A DNA stretch of 64,000 bases from Rhynchopus sp. YZ270_cl-10 (taxonomy: Eukaryota; Euglenozoa; Diplonemea; Diplonemida; Diplonemidae). The translations under genes and the position numbers were made by a program. The number at the start of each line of letters is the position of its first letter. The stretch's first letter is position 1. The notes under the pieces are model-generated. The model made no database searches. It was not told where the DNA came from and saw nothing but the letters and a program-made list of their open reading frames with translations. Shown one piece after another: positions 31,381 to 41,095 of this stretch. The stretch is from positions 744,001 through 808,000 of the forward strand of contig OZ037929.1 of the NCBI GenBank assembly GCA_964035575.1, written 5' to 3'.

Positions 31381-31563
31381 TTACGTCTTCCCGAGAGAGT
31401 GCACTACAAAGTGAGACAGTGCTGATAATACAAACGCAACCAGGACCGCCACAGCACAGAAGACGAACGATGTGCACACAAAGCGTTGCGGCGAGTCGGC
31501 TACGCCTGACACGACGTCTTCGCATCGTGTCCGCGAGGGGTCCGTGAACTGATGATCCATCAT
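31381..31563 (-). CDS. Small single-pass membrane protein, copy 2
   Basis: 60 aa, starting at tandem Met codons just after a CAACCCCAG acceptor-like site. A polar N-terminus with two Cys, a hydrophobic segment at about 30-52, and a short tail ending Leu-Gly-Lys-Thr. Paralogue of 27571-27185. Function unknown. Extra upstream in-frame sequence (to 31788) also exists but lies 5' of the acceptor. Confidence 0.5.
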   Translation of the reverse strand: MMDHQFTDPSRTRCEDVVSGVADSPQRFVCTSFVFCAVAVLVAFVLSALSHFVVHSLGKT

Positions 31564-31763
31564 CCTGGGGTTGAGATGAAGGATGGAGGGGTGGGGAACA
31601 GTAGGGGATGTTTGATAAAGCAAATTCATACACGTACCTATTTTTTTTATATAGCAAACACAGTAAGCACAGCAAACCCGCAAACCCACAAACCCTCGAG
31701 GCAAAGAAGCATTGAAAGGGTGTACGTACTCCCTGATAAAAAGAAAAGAAGAAGAGAAAAGAA

Positions 31764-31812
31764 AGGTTGAGAAAAGACGCAACACCAAGCTTCTTGTGCT
31801 TAGTCACCTTTT
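31764..31812 (+). repeat. Family A copy
   Basis: AAAGGTTGAGAAAAGACGCA, CACCAAGCTTCTTGTGCTTA, GTCACCTTTTGATG. Between the BspA-like gene 2 stop and the small membrane gene. Confidence 0.55.
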
Positions 31813-31967
31813 GATGACAATCGTTATCGCACAGCATCAGCTGCGCGGGATTCCGTGAGGGCGAAAGAAAGCTTCTGAGAAGGATATGTCTCTCTCGTGC
31901 ACACACAGCGATTACTATACACACTACCACGAGTCGTCGCAGTGTGCTCCATCTCATAGCTTAGCTC

Positions 31968-34121
31968 CTAGGTCTGCTGCTTTGGTGATGCCCACGACCG
32001 AACCTCGTCGGATGTTTCTAAAGCAATGCAACCACCCATAAACCTGCATCCAACTCGTGTCACACCACCCAATCCTGCAAAGTCGATGGAGGCTAATGAC
32101 GTGCAACCTGATAAGAATTTGTCCCCAAGGCTTGTGACGCTGTCCAATCCTGCAAAGTTGATTGAGGTTAACGACGTGCAACCTATTGAGAAGCCGTTCC
32201 CAAGGCTTGTGACACTGTCCAATCCTGCAAAGCCGATGGAGGTTAACGCCGTGCAAGTTGATAAGAAGCCGTCCCCAAGGGTTGTGACACTGCTCAATCC
32301 TGCAAAGTCGATGGAGGTTAACGACGTGCAAGTTATTAAGAAACAGTCCCCAAGGCTTGTGACGCTGCTCAATCTTGCAAAGTCGATTGAGGTTAACGAC
32401 GTGCAACCTGATAAGAAGAAGCCCCCAAGGCGTGTGACGCTGTCCAATCCTGCAAAGTCGATTGAGGTTAACGACGTGCAATATGCTAAGAAGTAGTCCC
32501 CAAGGCTTGTGACGCTGCTCAATCCTGCAAAGTCGATTGAGGTTAACGACGTGCAATATGCTAAGAAGTAGCCCCCAAGGCTTGTGACGCTGCTCAATCC
32601 TGCAAAGTCGATTGAGGTTAACGCAGTGCAACGTGATAAGAAGTTGTACTCAAGGCGTGCGACGCTGCCCAATCCTGCAAAGTTTATTGAGGTTAACGAC
32701 GTGCAATCTGCTAAGAAGCTGTTCCCAAGGCTTGTGACGCTGTCCAATCCTGTAAAGTCGATGGAGGTTAAATGTGTGCAACTATTTAAGCAGCGGTGAC
32801 CAAGGTCTGTGACGCTGCTCAATCCTGCAAAGTCGATGGAGGTTAAATGTGTGCAACCTGACAAGAAGTCGTTCCCAAAGTTTGCGACGTTGCCCAATCC
32901 TGCAAAGTCGATTGAGGTCAACGCCGTGCAACCTACTAAGAATCTGGATCCAAGGCTTGTGACGCTCCCCAATCCTGCAAAGTCGATGGAGGTTAAATGT
33001 ATGCAACCTACTAAGAAGTCGTTCCCAAGGCTTGTGACGCTGTCCAATCCTGCAAAGTCGATTGAGGTCAACGCCGTGCAACCTGGTAAGAAGTAGTTCC
33101 CAAGGCTTGTGACGCTGTCCAATCCTGTAAAGTCGATGGAGGTTAACGACGTGCAACAATACAAGAAGCGGTGTCCAAGGTTTGTAACGCTGCCCAATCC
33201 TGCAAAGTCGATGGAGGCTAAATCTGTGCAATCTACTAAGAAGCCGCACCCAAGGCTTGTGATGCTGCTCAATCCTGCAAAGTTGATGGAAGTTAATGAC
33301 GTGCAACGTGATAAGAAGTTGTCCCCAAGGCTTGTGACGCTGTCCAATCCTGCAAAGTCGATTGAGGTTAATGACGTGCAACCTGATAAGAAGTTGTTCC
33401 CAAGGTTTGTAACGCTGCCCAATCCTGCAAAGTCGATGGAGGTTACCGACGTGCAATCTGCTAAGAAGTAGTTCCCAAGGCTTGTGACGCTGTCCAATCC
33501 GGCAAAGTTGATTGAGGTTAACGACGTGCAACCTGATAAGAAGTGGTTCCCAAGGCTTGTGACGTTGCTCAATCCTGCGAAGTTGAATGGCTCAAAAGTG
33601 CGTAATGACGTGCACTTGTGCAGGAAGTACGCACCTATTGTCGTGACGTTGCGCAACCCAGACAAGTTAACTGATTCCAATGATGAACATTGAGAAAAGA
33701 AGCAGTCATCAATCGCAGTAACAGGTAACGGGGCACTCAGATCAAGGCTGCGTAACTTAGTGTACGAGAGGAACCCGTTCGGAATCACAGTTACAACTTC
33801 TGCCTGCAGAAACAACTTCGCTACCTTGGGGTCTTCTACACGTGCAAGTCTCTCTGGTGTGAGGTCTGTCTCACCCAATGCACGAAGAGCTGCAGTGGAC
33901 TCTTGCTTCATCGACTGCGTCAACACGACTGTGTCGCCAGCACTCAGCGCTGTGATGTTGATGTCCTCTCTTTCGCCGCTCCCTCTGAAGTCCATGTCAA
34001 AGCAGTCTTCAGCAAACCCCGTTGTAGTTGCCACCTTCCGTTGCAGGTCCTTCGCTGTGTCATCCACATCCACATCGACGACGTACATCCGACCATCAAA
34101 TCCCTCGATGTTGAGTTCCAT
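31968..34121 (-). CDS. Ubiquitin-like/BspA-type LRR protein, copy 2 (longest)
   Basis: Single exon, 717 aa. Same architecture as copy 1: a ubiquitin-like N-terminus to about residue 65, linker, then roughly two dozen 24-residue BspA-type repeats with Cys-Thr-Ser-Leu-Thr-Ser-Ile and Phe-Ala-Gly-Leu. The C-terminal cap resembles copy 1. The 72-bp DNA unit is nearly identical from repeat to repeat, so the array can change length by unequal exchange. For the same reason long shadow frames stay open on both strands. No signal or TM seen. Probably an intracellular binding protein (inference). Confidence 0.9.
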   Translation of the reverse strand: MELNIEGFDGRMYVVDVDVDDTAKDLQRKVATTTGFAEDCFDMDFRGSGEREDINITALSAGDTVVLTQSMKQESTAALRALGETDLTPERLARVEDPKVAKLFLQAEVVTVIPNGFLSYTKLRSLDLSAPLPVTAIDDCFFSQCSSLESVNLSGLRNVTTIGAYFLHKCTSLRTFEPFNFAGLSNVTSLGNHFLSGCTSLTSINFAGLDSVTSLGNYFLADCTSVTSIDFAGLGSVTNLGNNFLSGCTSLTSIDFAGLDSVTSLGDNFLSRCTSLTSINFAGLSSITSLGCGFLVDCTDLASIDFAGLGSVTNLGHRFLYCCTSLTSIDFTGLDSVTSLGNYFLPGCTALTSIDFAGLDSVTSLGNDFLVGCIHLTSIDFAGLGSVTSLGSRFLVGCTALTSIDFAGLGNVANFGNDFLSGCTHLTSIDFAGLSSVTDLGHRCLNSCTHLTSIDFTGLDSVTSLGNSFLADCTSLTSINFAGLGSVARLEYNFLSRCTALTSIDFAGLSSVTSLGGYFLAYCTSLTSIDFAGLSSVTSLGDYFLAYCTSLTSIDFAGLDSVTRLGGFFLSGCTSLTSIDFARLSSVTSLGDCFLITCTSLTSIDFAGLSSVTTLGDGFLSTCTALTSIGFAGLDSVTSLGNGFSIGCTSLTSINFAGLDSVTSLGDKFLSGCTSLASIDFAGLGGVTRVGCRFMGGCIALETSDEVRSWASPKQQT

Positions 34122-34305
34122 TGGTGTTTTGTGTGTTTTGTGTGTTTTGTGTGTTTTCTGTTGTGGGAGTGGTGCATGACAGAGCCATGGTTATGGCTAA
34201 TAATAAGAAAGGGTCGCACTTTGGTTCTACTTGTTTTCGCAAGAATCCTTTGCTTTATGTGGAAACTATTTGACTCAAATATTTTAATAACTGCATTGTA
34301 GTGAT

Positions 34306-34551
34306 CTAAAGTAGCACTTCAATCTCCGCGACCGTGGGTTGCTTAGTCGTACGGCCGAGGTGAAAGTCCGAGACAACGATACCTTTGAAAAGGATGAAGT
34401 CATGAACTACCTTCGACTCCCTGCCCTTGTAGAGCTCACTCTTCACAAGTCTTATACTACGGGGGTATCCGGGCAGGCGAATGTGCTGGTATGCTCTCCG
34501 AGGACGTGACAATGCATTGCTACTACTTACTGGTGACATCTTCGAGTACAC
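34306..34551 (-). CDS. Short ORF, possible gene remnant
   Basis: 81 aa, Ser/Arg-rich start then Leu-Pro-Gly-Tyr-Pro-Arg-Ser-Ile-Arg and Val-Val-His-Asp-Phe-Ile-Leu, ending Ala-Glu-Ile-Glu-Val-Leu-Leu. Composition looks coding, but no family is recognised. Its last codons are repeated at 31150-31180, where the tandem duplication breaks inside it, so the element lies across the duplication junction. The upstream ATG is not supported by a clear acceptor. Confidence 0.4.
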   Translation of the reverse strand: MYSKMSPVSSSNALSRPRRAYQHIRLPGYPRSIRLVKSELYKGRESKVVHDFILFKGIVVSDFHLGRTTKQPTVAEIEVLL

Positions 34552-35566
34552 TCAGACAAAAAAAAGGTCGGCCAGAAGCGCGGAAGATTCCTTCCAACGG
34601 GCACTCCGGGTTTCGATGCCATCCATACTTATATGAGCGTGCGTACCAGCGTTGACAAACCCACGCTTCTTCCTGCAGTGATACGAATTGGTGCTACAAG
34701 CGTTGTATGGAAAAACCAGCAGCTCGGAGTGAACTCAGTCTACAAGCTCCGCATTAACCCTGCAGGGTACAGTGGACACCCCCTCCGCAGGGCGTGTCTG
34801 CCTGTACTGAACGAGGATTGTCAGGAGTGGAGATGTCCAGCCATTTTTGGTTGGTCATCGCCACAAATGGCTGCCAGGTACGCGGAACAACCAACACCAC
34901 CCGTTCCGTGAACCTAGTGAGCGTTTCCACAGGGCACCCCGCCAACGCCAAGTGAACAACGCCGTTGCCAGGACAGCTGTGGACATCAACGTCAATATCA
35001 ACAGAACAACACGCATACCCAGAACTAGGCTCACGCACCCCACACCCCACACCCCCTCCCCAATAGGAAAACGATCAAGAAGCGAGAATCCATGTAACGA
35101 CAACAGAAACCCACCACCCCCACCCTTTTGAAAAAATGGCATTTGAAATGAAATACAACAGCCCGCTCGTGACAGTGTACCTCAAAAAATGATGTGGTAG
35201 GAACAGGGAATTCGGGGAGTCCAGCGAAAATCCTACCCCTTTGTGGCAGAAGTACGGGGAATTTGGGTTCCGATCGCACCATGGTACAGTAAAAAAAGAG
35301 GGGTTTTCTGTGAGAGAATTAATCATGTTTTTTTTTTCCCCCCCCCAGGGTTTCCGCCAGGATTTGGGGTTTCCGAAATTGGGGTGTACCATGAAAACGA
35401 CCCCCAAAAAAAAAATTTTTCCCCCGAAAAAGCGGTCGCCGCGCGCTTCGCGCGCGCCTCCCTGGCAGACACAGGTAGAGAGGCGAAGCGTGCGGGGGGG
35501 TGCTCCAAAAATTTTTTTGGGAAGGGTTGAAAGGGCAGAAGGGGAAGTGCGAGATACGCTCACTAC
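34552..35566. other. Spacer with family C copy (35145-35210), element-like block (35330-35530) and a weak TM ORF (35012-34855, minus)
   Basis: The 52-aa minus ORF begins Met-Arg-Val-Val-Leu-Leu and has one hydrophobic segment, but nothing else supports it. 35330-35530 is C/A/G homopolymers with a CGCGCGCTTCGCGCGCG palindrome and GGGGTGTACCATG, related to 35954-36037. GTACAGTGGACACCCCCTC at 34767 recurs at 21417. Confidence 0.4.
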
Positions 35567-35827
35567 CGGTTGAGGTGTCACTTCCACTGGCCGTATCGCC
35601 TCGTCAACCGTGGGAGGGGTCTCCTTCTTGACCAAGACAAGTCGGCTCTGCCGCAGCTTTGGCACAACTTTTTGGGTTTTAGCACCAGGCTTTTTAGCAC
35701 CAGCTTTGATAGCAACCATGTTAAGCTTCACAGCTGTGTTGTCTGGTAGAGGTGGTTCATTTGGAGGTCGGGGGTGGAAGCTTAACAAGGTAACGGAGTC
35801 TTGTGAGATGGTATTTGCTTTTTTCAT
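35567..35827 (-). CDS. Lys/Pro-rich protein, 5' exon only
   Basis: 87 codons to a possible GTAGTG donor; the open frame continues but enters low-complexity element-like sequence, so it is treated as intron. Residues 1-35 are Ser/Pro-rich, 37-75 are Lys/Ala/Arg/Val-rich, and Glu-Thr-Pro-Pro-Thr-Val follows. No domain recognised. The downstream exon was not found. An upstream ATG (CGCCATGCAATGA) overlaps the start and could be a short uORF. The exon is tentative. Confidence 0.4.
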
Positions 35828-35953
35828 TGCATGGCGCTACACAGTGATTACAGTGCTGCCGTTGGAACATGTAGTAGAAAGTGAATGCACTCGTCGCTTG
35901 CACCGAAGCCTCCTTTTAAAAAGGGGCAATACACAGAAGTCCCCATTTTTCTC

Positions 35954-36037
35954 GGGGTGTACTTTGGTACACCCCGAATCCCTGTAAAAATCCAAAATTT
36001 TCCGGGGGAAATATTGGGGTGTACCAAAGTACACCCC
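35954..36037. repeat. Pair of facing palindromes
   Basis: GGGGTGTACTTTGGTACACC-CC at 35954-35975 and its exact inverse at 36016-36037 surround 40 bp. Each arm is itself a palindrome. Could be a tiny transposon relic or a hairpin in RNA. Confidence 0.8.
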
Positions 36038-36349
36038 GGTACACCTTGGCGGAAACTCTGCCCCCCCCCCTTCATGTCGCATTGTTTTTATCCCCAAGCC
36101 CCGACTGCACCACCACCATCACCACCACCACCCCTTCCAATTTCTTTCATCACCACCCCCCTTCCCCCTTCCCCTTTCCCCCAAGCCCTATTCTGTGAAA
36201 CGCAATTGAGCGGTGAATACGCTTCCCCAATCACACAAGGTTTTGGCGAGCGGAGCAACACTCTAACATATCATTGTGCACACCCCCATGGTTGCACACC
36301 TCTCAAACCCCCTCCCCTCCCCCTGCTCCCCACCCCCCCTCAACCCAAC
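36038..36349. other. Spacer, low-complexity C/A-rich sequence
   Basis: Runs of ACC, CCCC and TTCCCC between genes; no exon recognised. Confidence 0.5.
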
Positions 36350-36916
36350 TCACCCCGGCCCTCTATTATAGTTCACACGCCTTGAGTCCATGCTGCGGGC
36401 AACTTTATGTCCACATTCTTGGCAGAAATTTGGAGTCTTGACGGACCTGCAGAAGTGGAACCCGCATTCCGCGCAGTAGTTCGGGGTACGCTCCGCTGGG
36501 CGTTCCCAGTCACGTTCACGTTGGTGGGACGAGACACCACCTCCACCTCCTCCCCCTCCTCCTCCTCCACCTCCACCGTCTTGCATACGTCCACCCCGTG
36601 ACGACCCCTTCCCTCCCTGTCCCTGCCGGTTCTTGTTCCCCTGTCCGGTAGGGTAGACTGTTGTCGGGGGGCGCAGAGCCCCGTCTTTGTTTGGTCCCCC
36701 ACCACCACCACCACCACCTCCTCCTGCTCCTCCACCACCTGCCCCGCCACTGCAATTTCCATTATTAATATTGCCCCCACCTCCACCGCCACCTCCACCA
36801 CCACCACCACCGCCGCTGCTACTGCTGTTGTTATTGCTATTCGACCCTGTGTTAGGACCCTTCCTCCCCCTCCCGGGGATGTGGTCCCGTATAATCCGTT
36901 CCCCGCGCGTGATCAT
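36350..36916 (-). CDS. Gly-rich protein with C-terminal zinc-ribbon-like motif
   Basis: 188 aa. An Arg-rich start (Thr-Arg-Gly-Glu-Arg-Ile-Ile), then long poly-Gly, Asn/Ser and Gly/Gln/Arg blocks. The C-terminus has Asn-Tyr-Cys-x2-Cys-Gly-Phe...Asn-Phe-Cys-x2-Cys-Gly, a double Cys-pair typical of a zinc ribbon, and an Arg-rich tail. Arg/Gly content suggests RNA or nucleic-acid binding (inference). A GTGAGT overlaps the stop codon and could instead be a splice donor, so a further exon is possible. The GGT/GGN repeats also read as Gly or Pro in shadow frames. Confidence 0.65.
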   Translation of the reverse strand: MITRGERIIRDHIPGRGRKGPNTGSNSNNNSSSSGGGGGGGGGGGGGGNINNGNCSGGAGGGGAGGGGGGGGGGPNKDGALRPPTTVYPTGQGNKNRQGQGGKGSSRGGRMQDGGGGGGGGGGGGGGVSSHQRERDWERPAERTPNYCAECGFHFCRSVKTPNFCQECGHKVARSMDSRRVNYNRGPG

Positions 36917-37853
36917 ACTGTTATCTAAAATCTTGTTGCCTTTTAAAAAACTATGCCTTAAAAAAGACCCCCAAAAAAATAACCCAGCTGTTATTTTGTA
37001 GGAAATGGAAAAAAGGGGAGATCGAGTCAAATGGAAGTGGAGAAGAGCAGCTTTTTTTTTGAAAGAAACCTGCTTTGTTGATATGAGTGTGGGTTTTTTT
37101 CTTCTCTTCGCAGAGCGTTGCTCGTTGGTGAGAAAAAAAAATTGCTGTAGAAATGCAGAGCTCACGGAAGGATCTGGAATAGCTGTTGTAATGCAATCTG
37201 AAGGAAAGAAAAGTTGACTTTTAAAATAAAGCACGGTACACACTCTCGTGAACAGAGTGTACCTTTTGGTACAAAAAAAACATGATAGGTGGGCCTCAAC
37301 CATGCAGTCCTACGATCCATTTCGCTGCATCTTGATGTGTAGGAATTGAAAGAAAAAGGGGAAGGAGGGGATGAAACTTTTTTTTATTCGACAATATCTA
37401 GTTCGAACCGATTTTTTGAAAATAATTGGGGGGGAGAGTTGCGGGGGGAATAGGTTGAGGTAAAAGAGGAGGGTTCCTTCATTAACACAATAGAAGAGTT
37501 TGAACCAAGCCCTCTTTAGCGCTTTAGTCGAAATTAAAAGTGAAGTTGATAGTGCAAACGCCTCTGGGACGCAGAGGCACTGACACTCCGCGAGTGGTTT
37601 ACAGGGAAACTGTAAGCAGGTACACAGTCATTACCCCACCGTTTTCTTGACCCTGTTTTCACCCCCCTGCTCCTCCTCCTCACAAAAGAAGACAAAATGA
37701 GAGGCTTTGTGATGTCTCAGGCACTCATAGGATACGTCTAAAGAAAAATGTACAAATTAAAGAGAACCCCGTTGTAAGATGAATGAACCTCTCGTGCACA
37801 TGCATCTAGTAATTTATATTAACACACACACACACACACCCTCCCTGCTTCCA
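36917..37853. repeat. Spacer with family C (37232-37330) and A/B-like (37479-37590) copies
   Basis: C: CTCTCGTGAACAGAGTGTAC, CTTTTGGTAC, CATGCAGTCCTACGATCC. A/B-like: GAACCAAGCCCTCTTTAGCG, then AGTGCAAACGCCTCTGGGAC, GCAGAGGCACTGACAC. Another partial A is at 37765-37800. No exon recognised. Confidence 0.5.
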
Positions 37854-37951
37854 CCACCTGATTTTTACCCCGCGTATAGGCGCGTAAAGGCTGGGGAAAA
37901 TGGGTTGGGTTTGGCTTATACACGCCTATACGCAGGGTGAAAATCAGGTGG
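37854..37951. mobile_element. 98-bp MITE with long TIRs and 5-bp target duplication
   Basis: CCACCTGATTTTTACCCCGC (37854-37873), continuing to TATAGGCG, is inverted at the right end (37923-37951) with few mismatches. TTCCA lies directly on both sides (37849-37853 and 37952-37956). The interior is about 35 bp. No coding. Confidence 0.92.
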
Positions 37952-38089
37952 TTCCATACCCACCCCCCCCTCTTCAAACACGGCAATTTTCATCTATCGT
38001 GTACTCTTCTTTTTCTAGAAAATCTTATCTAAGTGTTGCTCTACGTACATTCGGTCGTTTTTTAGAATATTTTTTTTTTGAAAACACTG

Positions 38090-40269
38090 TTACGTCTGCA
38101 CCTTTACCGAAAAATATGGGTTCGGGCTTTTTGACGATTTTGTTTTTGCCCCCTTCCGCCTTTTTGTGGACGCAGGGCTTCTCGCTTCTTGCACTGTCAG
38201 AGGCGGGTTCGTTTGGATCACCGCACGCACGTCTTGCGTAGGTCTTGAAGCACTGCGTGACGCTTTTCGTTCTGCCCGCGCCCGACGCGCACCTTTTCTC
38301 CTTATAAACTTCGCCGCATCTCCGTCATCCCCACTGCTGCTGCTGCTACTGCTCGACTCCGTCGACGACCCGGTATCACTCGTTGCAGTGCCACTGAAGG
38401 AATCCCTCCCCCTCCCCCTCCCCCTCCCTCCTCTACTAGGCGAGGTGGTCCCACTGCTGGTGTATGAGGACGACGAAGAATCGCTGTCGCTTACCCCACC
38501 TAGGTCGTGGATCAGCTTGCGGACTAACTCCTGTTTGTTCAACGGCTTTTCGGATGGGTTTGGAGACAACGCTTGCAGCATACTGAGAATACCAAGGGGC
38601 TGTTGCGAATCCCGGCTGACATTATGGTCTGGAGTAGGAAGATGCGGCGGCGGTTGGATCTCCGTTGCCGGGAGGGGTTGAGGGAGACTGATGCGTGGCA
38701 GAGAGGCTTCTTGAATGATCCCACGGAGCTCTGGATTGATAATTTCAAAGAGCCCTGCCTCAGGTGAGGCACTCACATTGCGGTCAACAAAGTTTCGGAG
38801 ATTGTGCAGCTCATCTTCACCAGGTCCTCCATACGGACTGCTTTCCATCCTTTTCGACAAAATCTGAACCTGTTCATCAACGAACAACGCCCTCTCCCGC
38901 CCTCTCAGCTGCTCCTCCCTTTCCCTCAAATTGTCCTCCCCGGTTCGCTCCTTTCGGGAAACCTCGAATTCACGTGACCGAATTTCTTCTAGTAAAGTTC
39001 CGATTTCCTCTTCAACTTCGTTTACCAATTCGCGCGCCTCTGCGGAGATGCGTTGAGGAGGGGTGGTTGTGCGGGAGGACACTGACGATGCAGAAACAAC
39101 CTCCTCCTTGGCAACAGAAGGCGACTCCTTGGTCGCAACGTTGAGCATAATGTTGACTGTTGTGATAGGGTCTGGCGGAGGCATAGAAGGTGCTTTGGAA
39201 AGACCACGTGCCCCGCCTATCCTCTCATTTTGCAGCATCTCAAGCAGGTCCTGCGTCTGTGCACCTGACAGAGGAGACCCCGCAGCATCCAACATAACAG
39301 CCAGCTCATCCCCTTGAGGCGAGTCAAGAACGTCGCTTACCCCCAAATCGCGAGCACCTATCTTAGTGGACGCAAGGGGCACCGGAGCAACAGGTGCAGG
39401 AGATAACGGTGCGACTCCACGAGCGAGACTCCCTCGAGAAGCGCCTCGGATGACAGGGGACATTCGGTCGTTCTGTTGTTTTTTTTTGGGGGGGTTTTTT
39501 TTTGTAGGTTGGGTGGTGCATGAAAAAAGTGTTGAATCTAAAATGGTTCTCTCTGGATTGCTTTGGGGTTTTTGTGTGTAGAAGTGTTGGGTCGGGTGTT
39601 ATGTGAATTTCTGTGGAAAAGGAGGGGGGGTACTTTACTTTACTATGCTATACCTCATAAACGATAGGTGGAGAGCGCGACCGTTCAAAGGACTGTCTAG
39701 GTCGTGGCGAGGTAATGGGTGTCATTGCCAGAGGCTGTGGGGCTGGCAGCGGCACACCCTCGTCCCCACAGCGGATGCTTCCAGAGAGCGAGACACGCCG
39801 TGTCGAGACGGGGGACGTGAGCTGTGCGGAGGCCATAGAGGTTGGGGACATCAGGGAGTCGACACGCAGGACGTCAGAAGATCTCTGTGGGTGTGGGTGT
39901 GGGTGGGTGGGTGTAGTGTAGACAAAAAAGTTTTCATGAGATACAACAGACCGATGGAAAGTGTACCTTTGGTATGGTGTGGGGTGGACCTCAATCATGC
40001 AGTAAAGTAAAATAAAAAAGCAAAAACAGAAGAAAAGTTTATAAGATGATCCTAAGCCTCTCGTGCTTAGTCACCTTGATCGCGTTCGTTATCGCGGAGC
40101 ATAGAAAGGTGTGATAAGACGATCAGTTTGAATATAAGATCAGAAAGAAAAAAAAACATACTCCACGGGGAAAGCGCGACTGTGGGGTCTCCCCTCTTCT
40201 AGGCGTGCTGGTCGGTGTTGCTGCTGGGGTGACCCCTTTGGACGGTGTGCGTCCTCTGGGCAGCGACAT
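38090..40269 (-). CDS. Ser/Pro/Arg-rich protein with central coiled coil
   Basis: Three exons: 40269-40162, 39884-39654 and 39472-38090, all phase 0. Donors are GTATGT and GTATAG; acceptors CACAG and AACAG. Product 573 aa. Exon 1-2 residues (1-113) are basic and Ser/Pro/Thr-rich with Arg-Gly and Ser-Pro motifs, likely disordered and phosphorylatable. Residues about 245-320 are Glu/Arg/Leu-rich and form a coiled coil. The C-terminal third has a poly-Ser tract, Arg-Gly repeats and a Lys/Arg-rich end. Alternatively the last exon alone, starting at Met 39463, could be a gene whose ATG follows a trans-splice acceptor. No family recognised; cytoskeletal or nuclear scaffold are possibilities only. 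Confidence 0.75.
39885..40161 (-). repeat. Intron 1 of the Ser/Pro/Arg-rich gene, containing family C (39950-39998) and A (40030-40078)
   Basis: A: GTTTATAAGATGATCCTAAG, CCTCTCGTGCTTAGTCACCTT, followed by GATCGCGTTCGTTATCGCGG. C: AAAGTGTACCTTTGGTATGG, CTCAATCATGCAGT. Confidence 0.75.
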
Positions 40270-41095
40270 AGGAGATGGGACCGGTATCGTCTTCCTCTGT
40301 GTGTTGTGCAGATGGTTATGTGCATGTGGTCATCCGAAACAGGGGTGTCGGGTGGTGCCTTAAAGCGGTTCGAAAACCGCTAAAACACCGGTTTAGCGGT
40401 GGGAAAAAAAGGTCACCCCTCCCACTCCTGTTACTTACCCTCCATATTAGAAAAACGACGACCCCTTTTCGCAAATCATGGTGGCTCTGCAAGGGAACTA
40501 TGACACAGAACGGCGGGGGGGTACCTACAGGCGGTACCTCGAGGAGTGGACAACAGTCTCGGACACGGCGATTGGAGTATTCGTGTGGCTACATGGAGAC
40601 ACAAGAGGAGGGCGGCTCCGCCGAGCTGCACCCAGGCGGCAGCCACGGCGGGTGGCTGACACCGGGGGAGGCGGGTTTGTGGGTTTGTGACACTGCCTGC
40701 CGTTGGGGTGCAAGCTACTAACGTATACATATGGGGTGTCCCATTTTTTGTATTTCTGTTTGTATGATTTATTGTATCGGGTGCTGCGGCGGAGTGCGCC
40801 AAGATGAAACTTCGTACTGAACAAGCCTCAACGACTTAAATTACCACAGACTCAATAATGCGCCTGATGAGGATCCATCGGGCACACGCTCTCGAACAGA
40901 GCGAACGGGAGGAGGAGGCGCTGATGAAGCGCAAAAAGGACAAGGAGTACGATGCCCGCCATTCGGATAAAAAAAGCAACAAAACATCTGAACCATCCAA
41001 GATCCCAAACACTAAAGAAAAAATAACCCAAAAACCGATCCGCTCCACTCTCCACACACACCCCCACAAAAAAAAAAGCAACCATTTCCACATAC
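40270..41095. other. 3' region of the large coiled-coil gene and spacer; unresolved exon(s), plus a plus-strand coding-like stretch (40858-40995)
   Basis: The coiled-coil gene's first exon ends at a GTATGT donor at 41095, so at least one exon must lie below. One candidate is 40920-40852 (acceptor CATCAG after a C/T tract, 22 residues and stop). On the opposite strand 40858-40995 reads Glu/Lys/Arg-rich and looks more protein-like than the minus frames. 40369-40415 has GCGGTTCGAAAACCGC followed by another CCGGTTTAGCGG arm. Confidence 0.35.

Noticed and set aside
31954-33693. Open frames on plus and in the second minus frame of the LRR genes
   Set aside because: A 72-bp repeat is divisible by 3, so stop-free shadow frames repeat automatically. 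The chosen frame alone gives the known BspA pattern and a ubiquitin-like start.
29027-34121. CRISPR array suggested by regular 72-bp repeats
   Set aside because: The repeats are coding, contiguous without unique spacers, and in a eukaryotic intron-bearing context.
38166-38681. Plus ORF antisense to the Ser-rich exon, with Leu runs
   Set aside because: Leu and Pro runs mirror Ser and Arg/Gly codons of the minus-strand gene.
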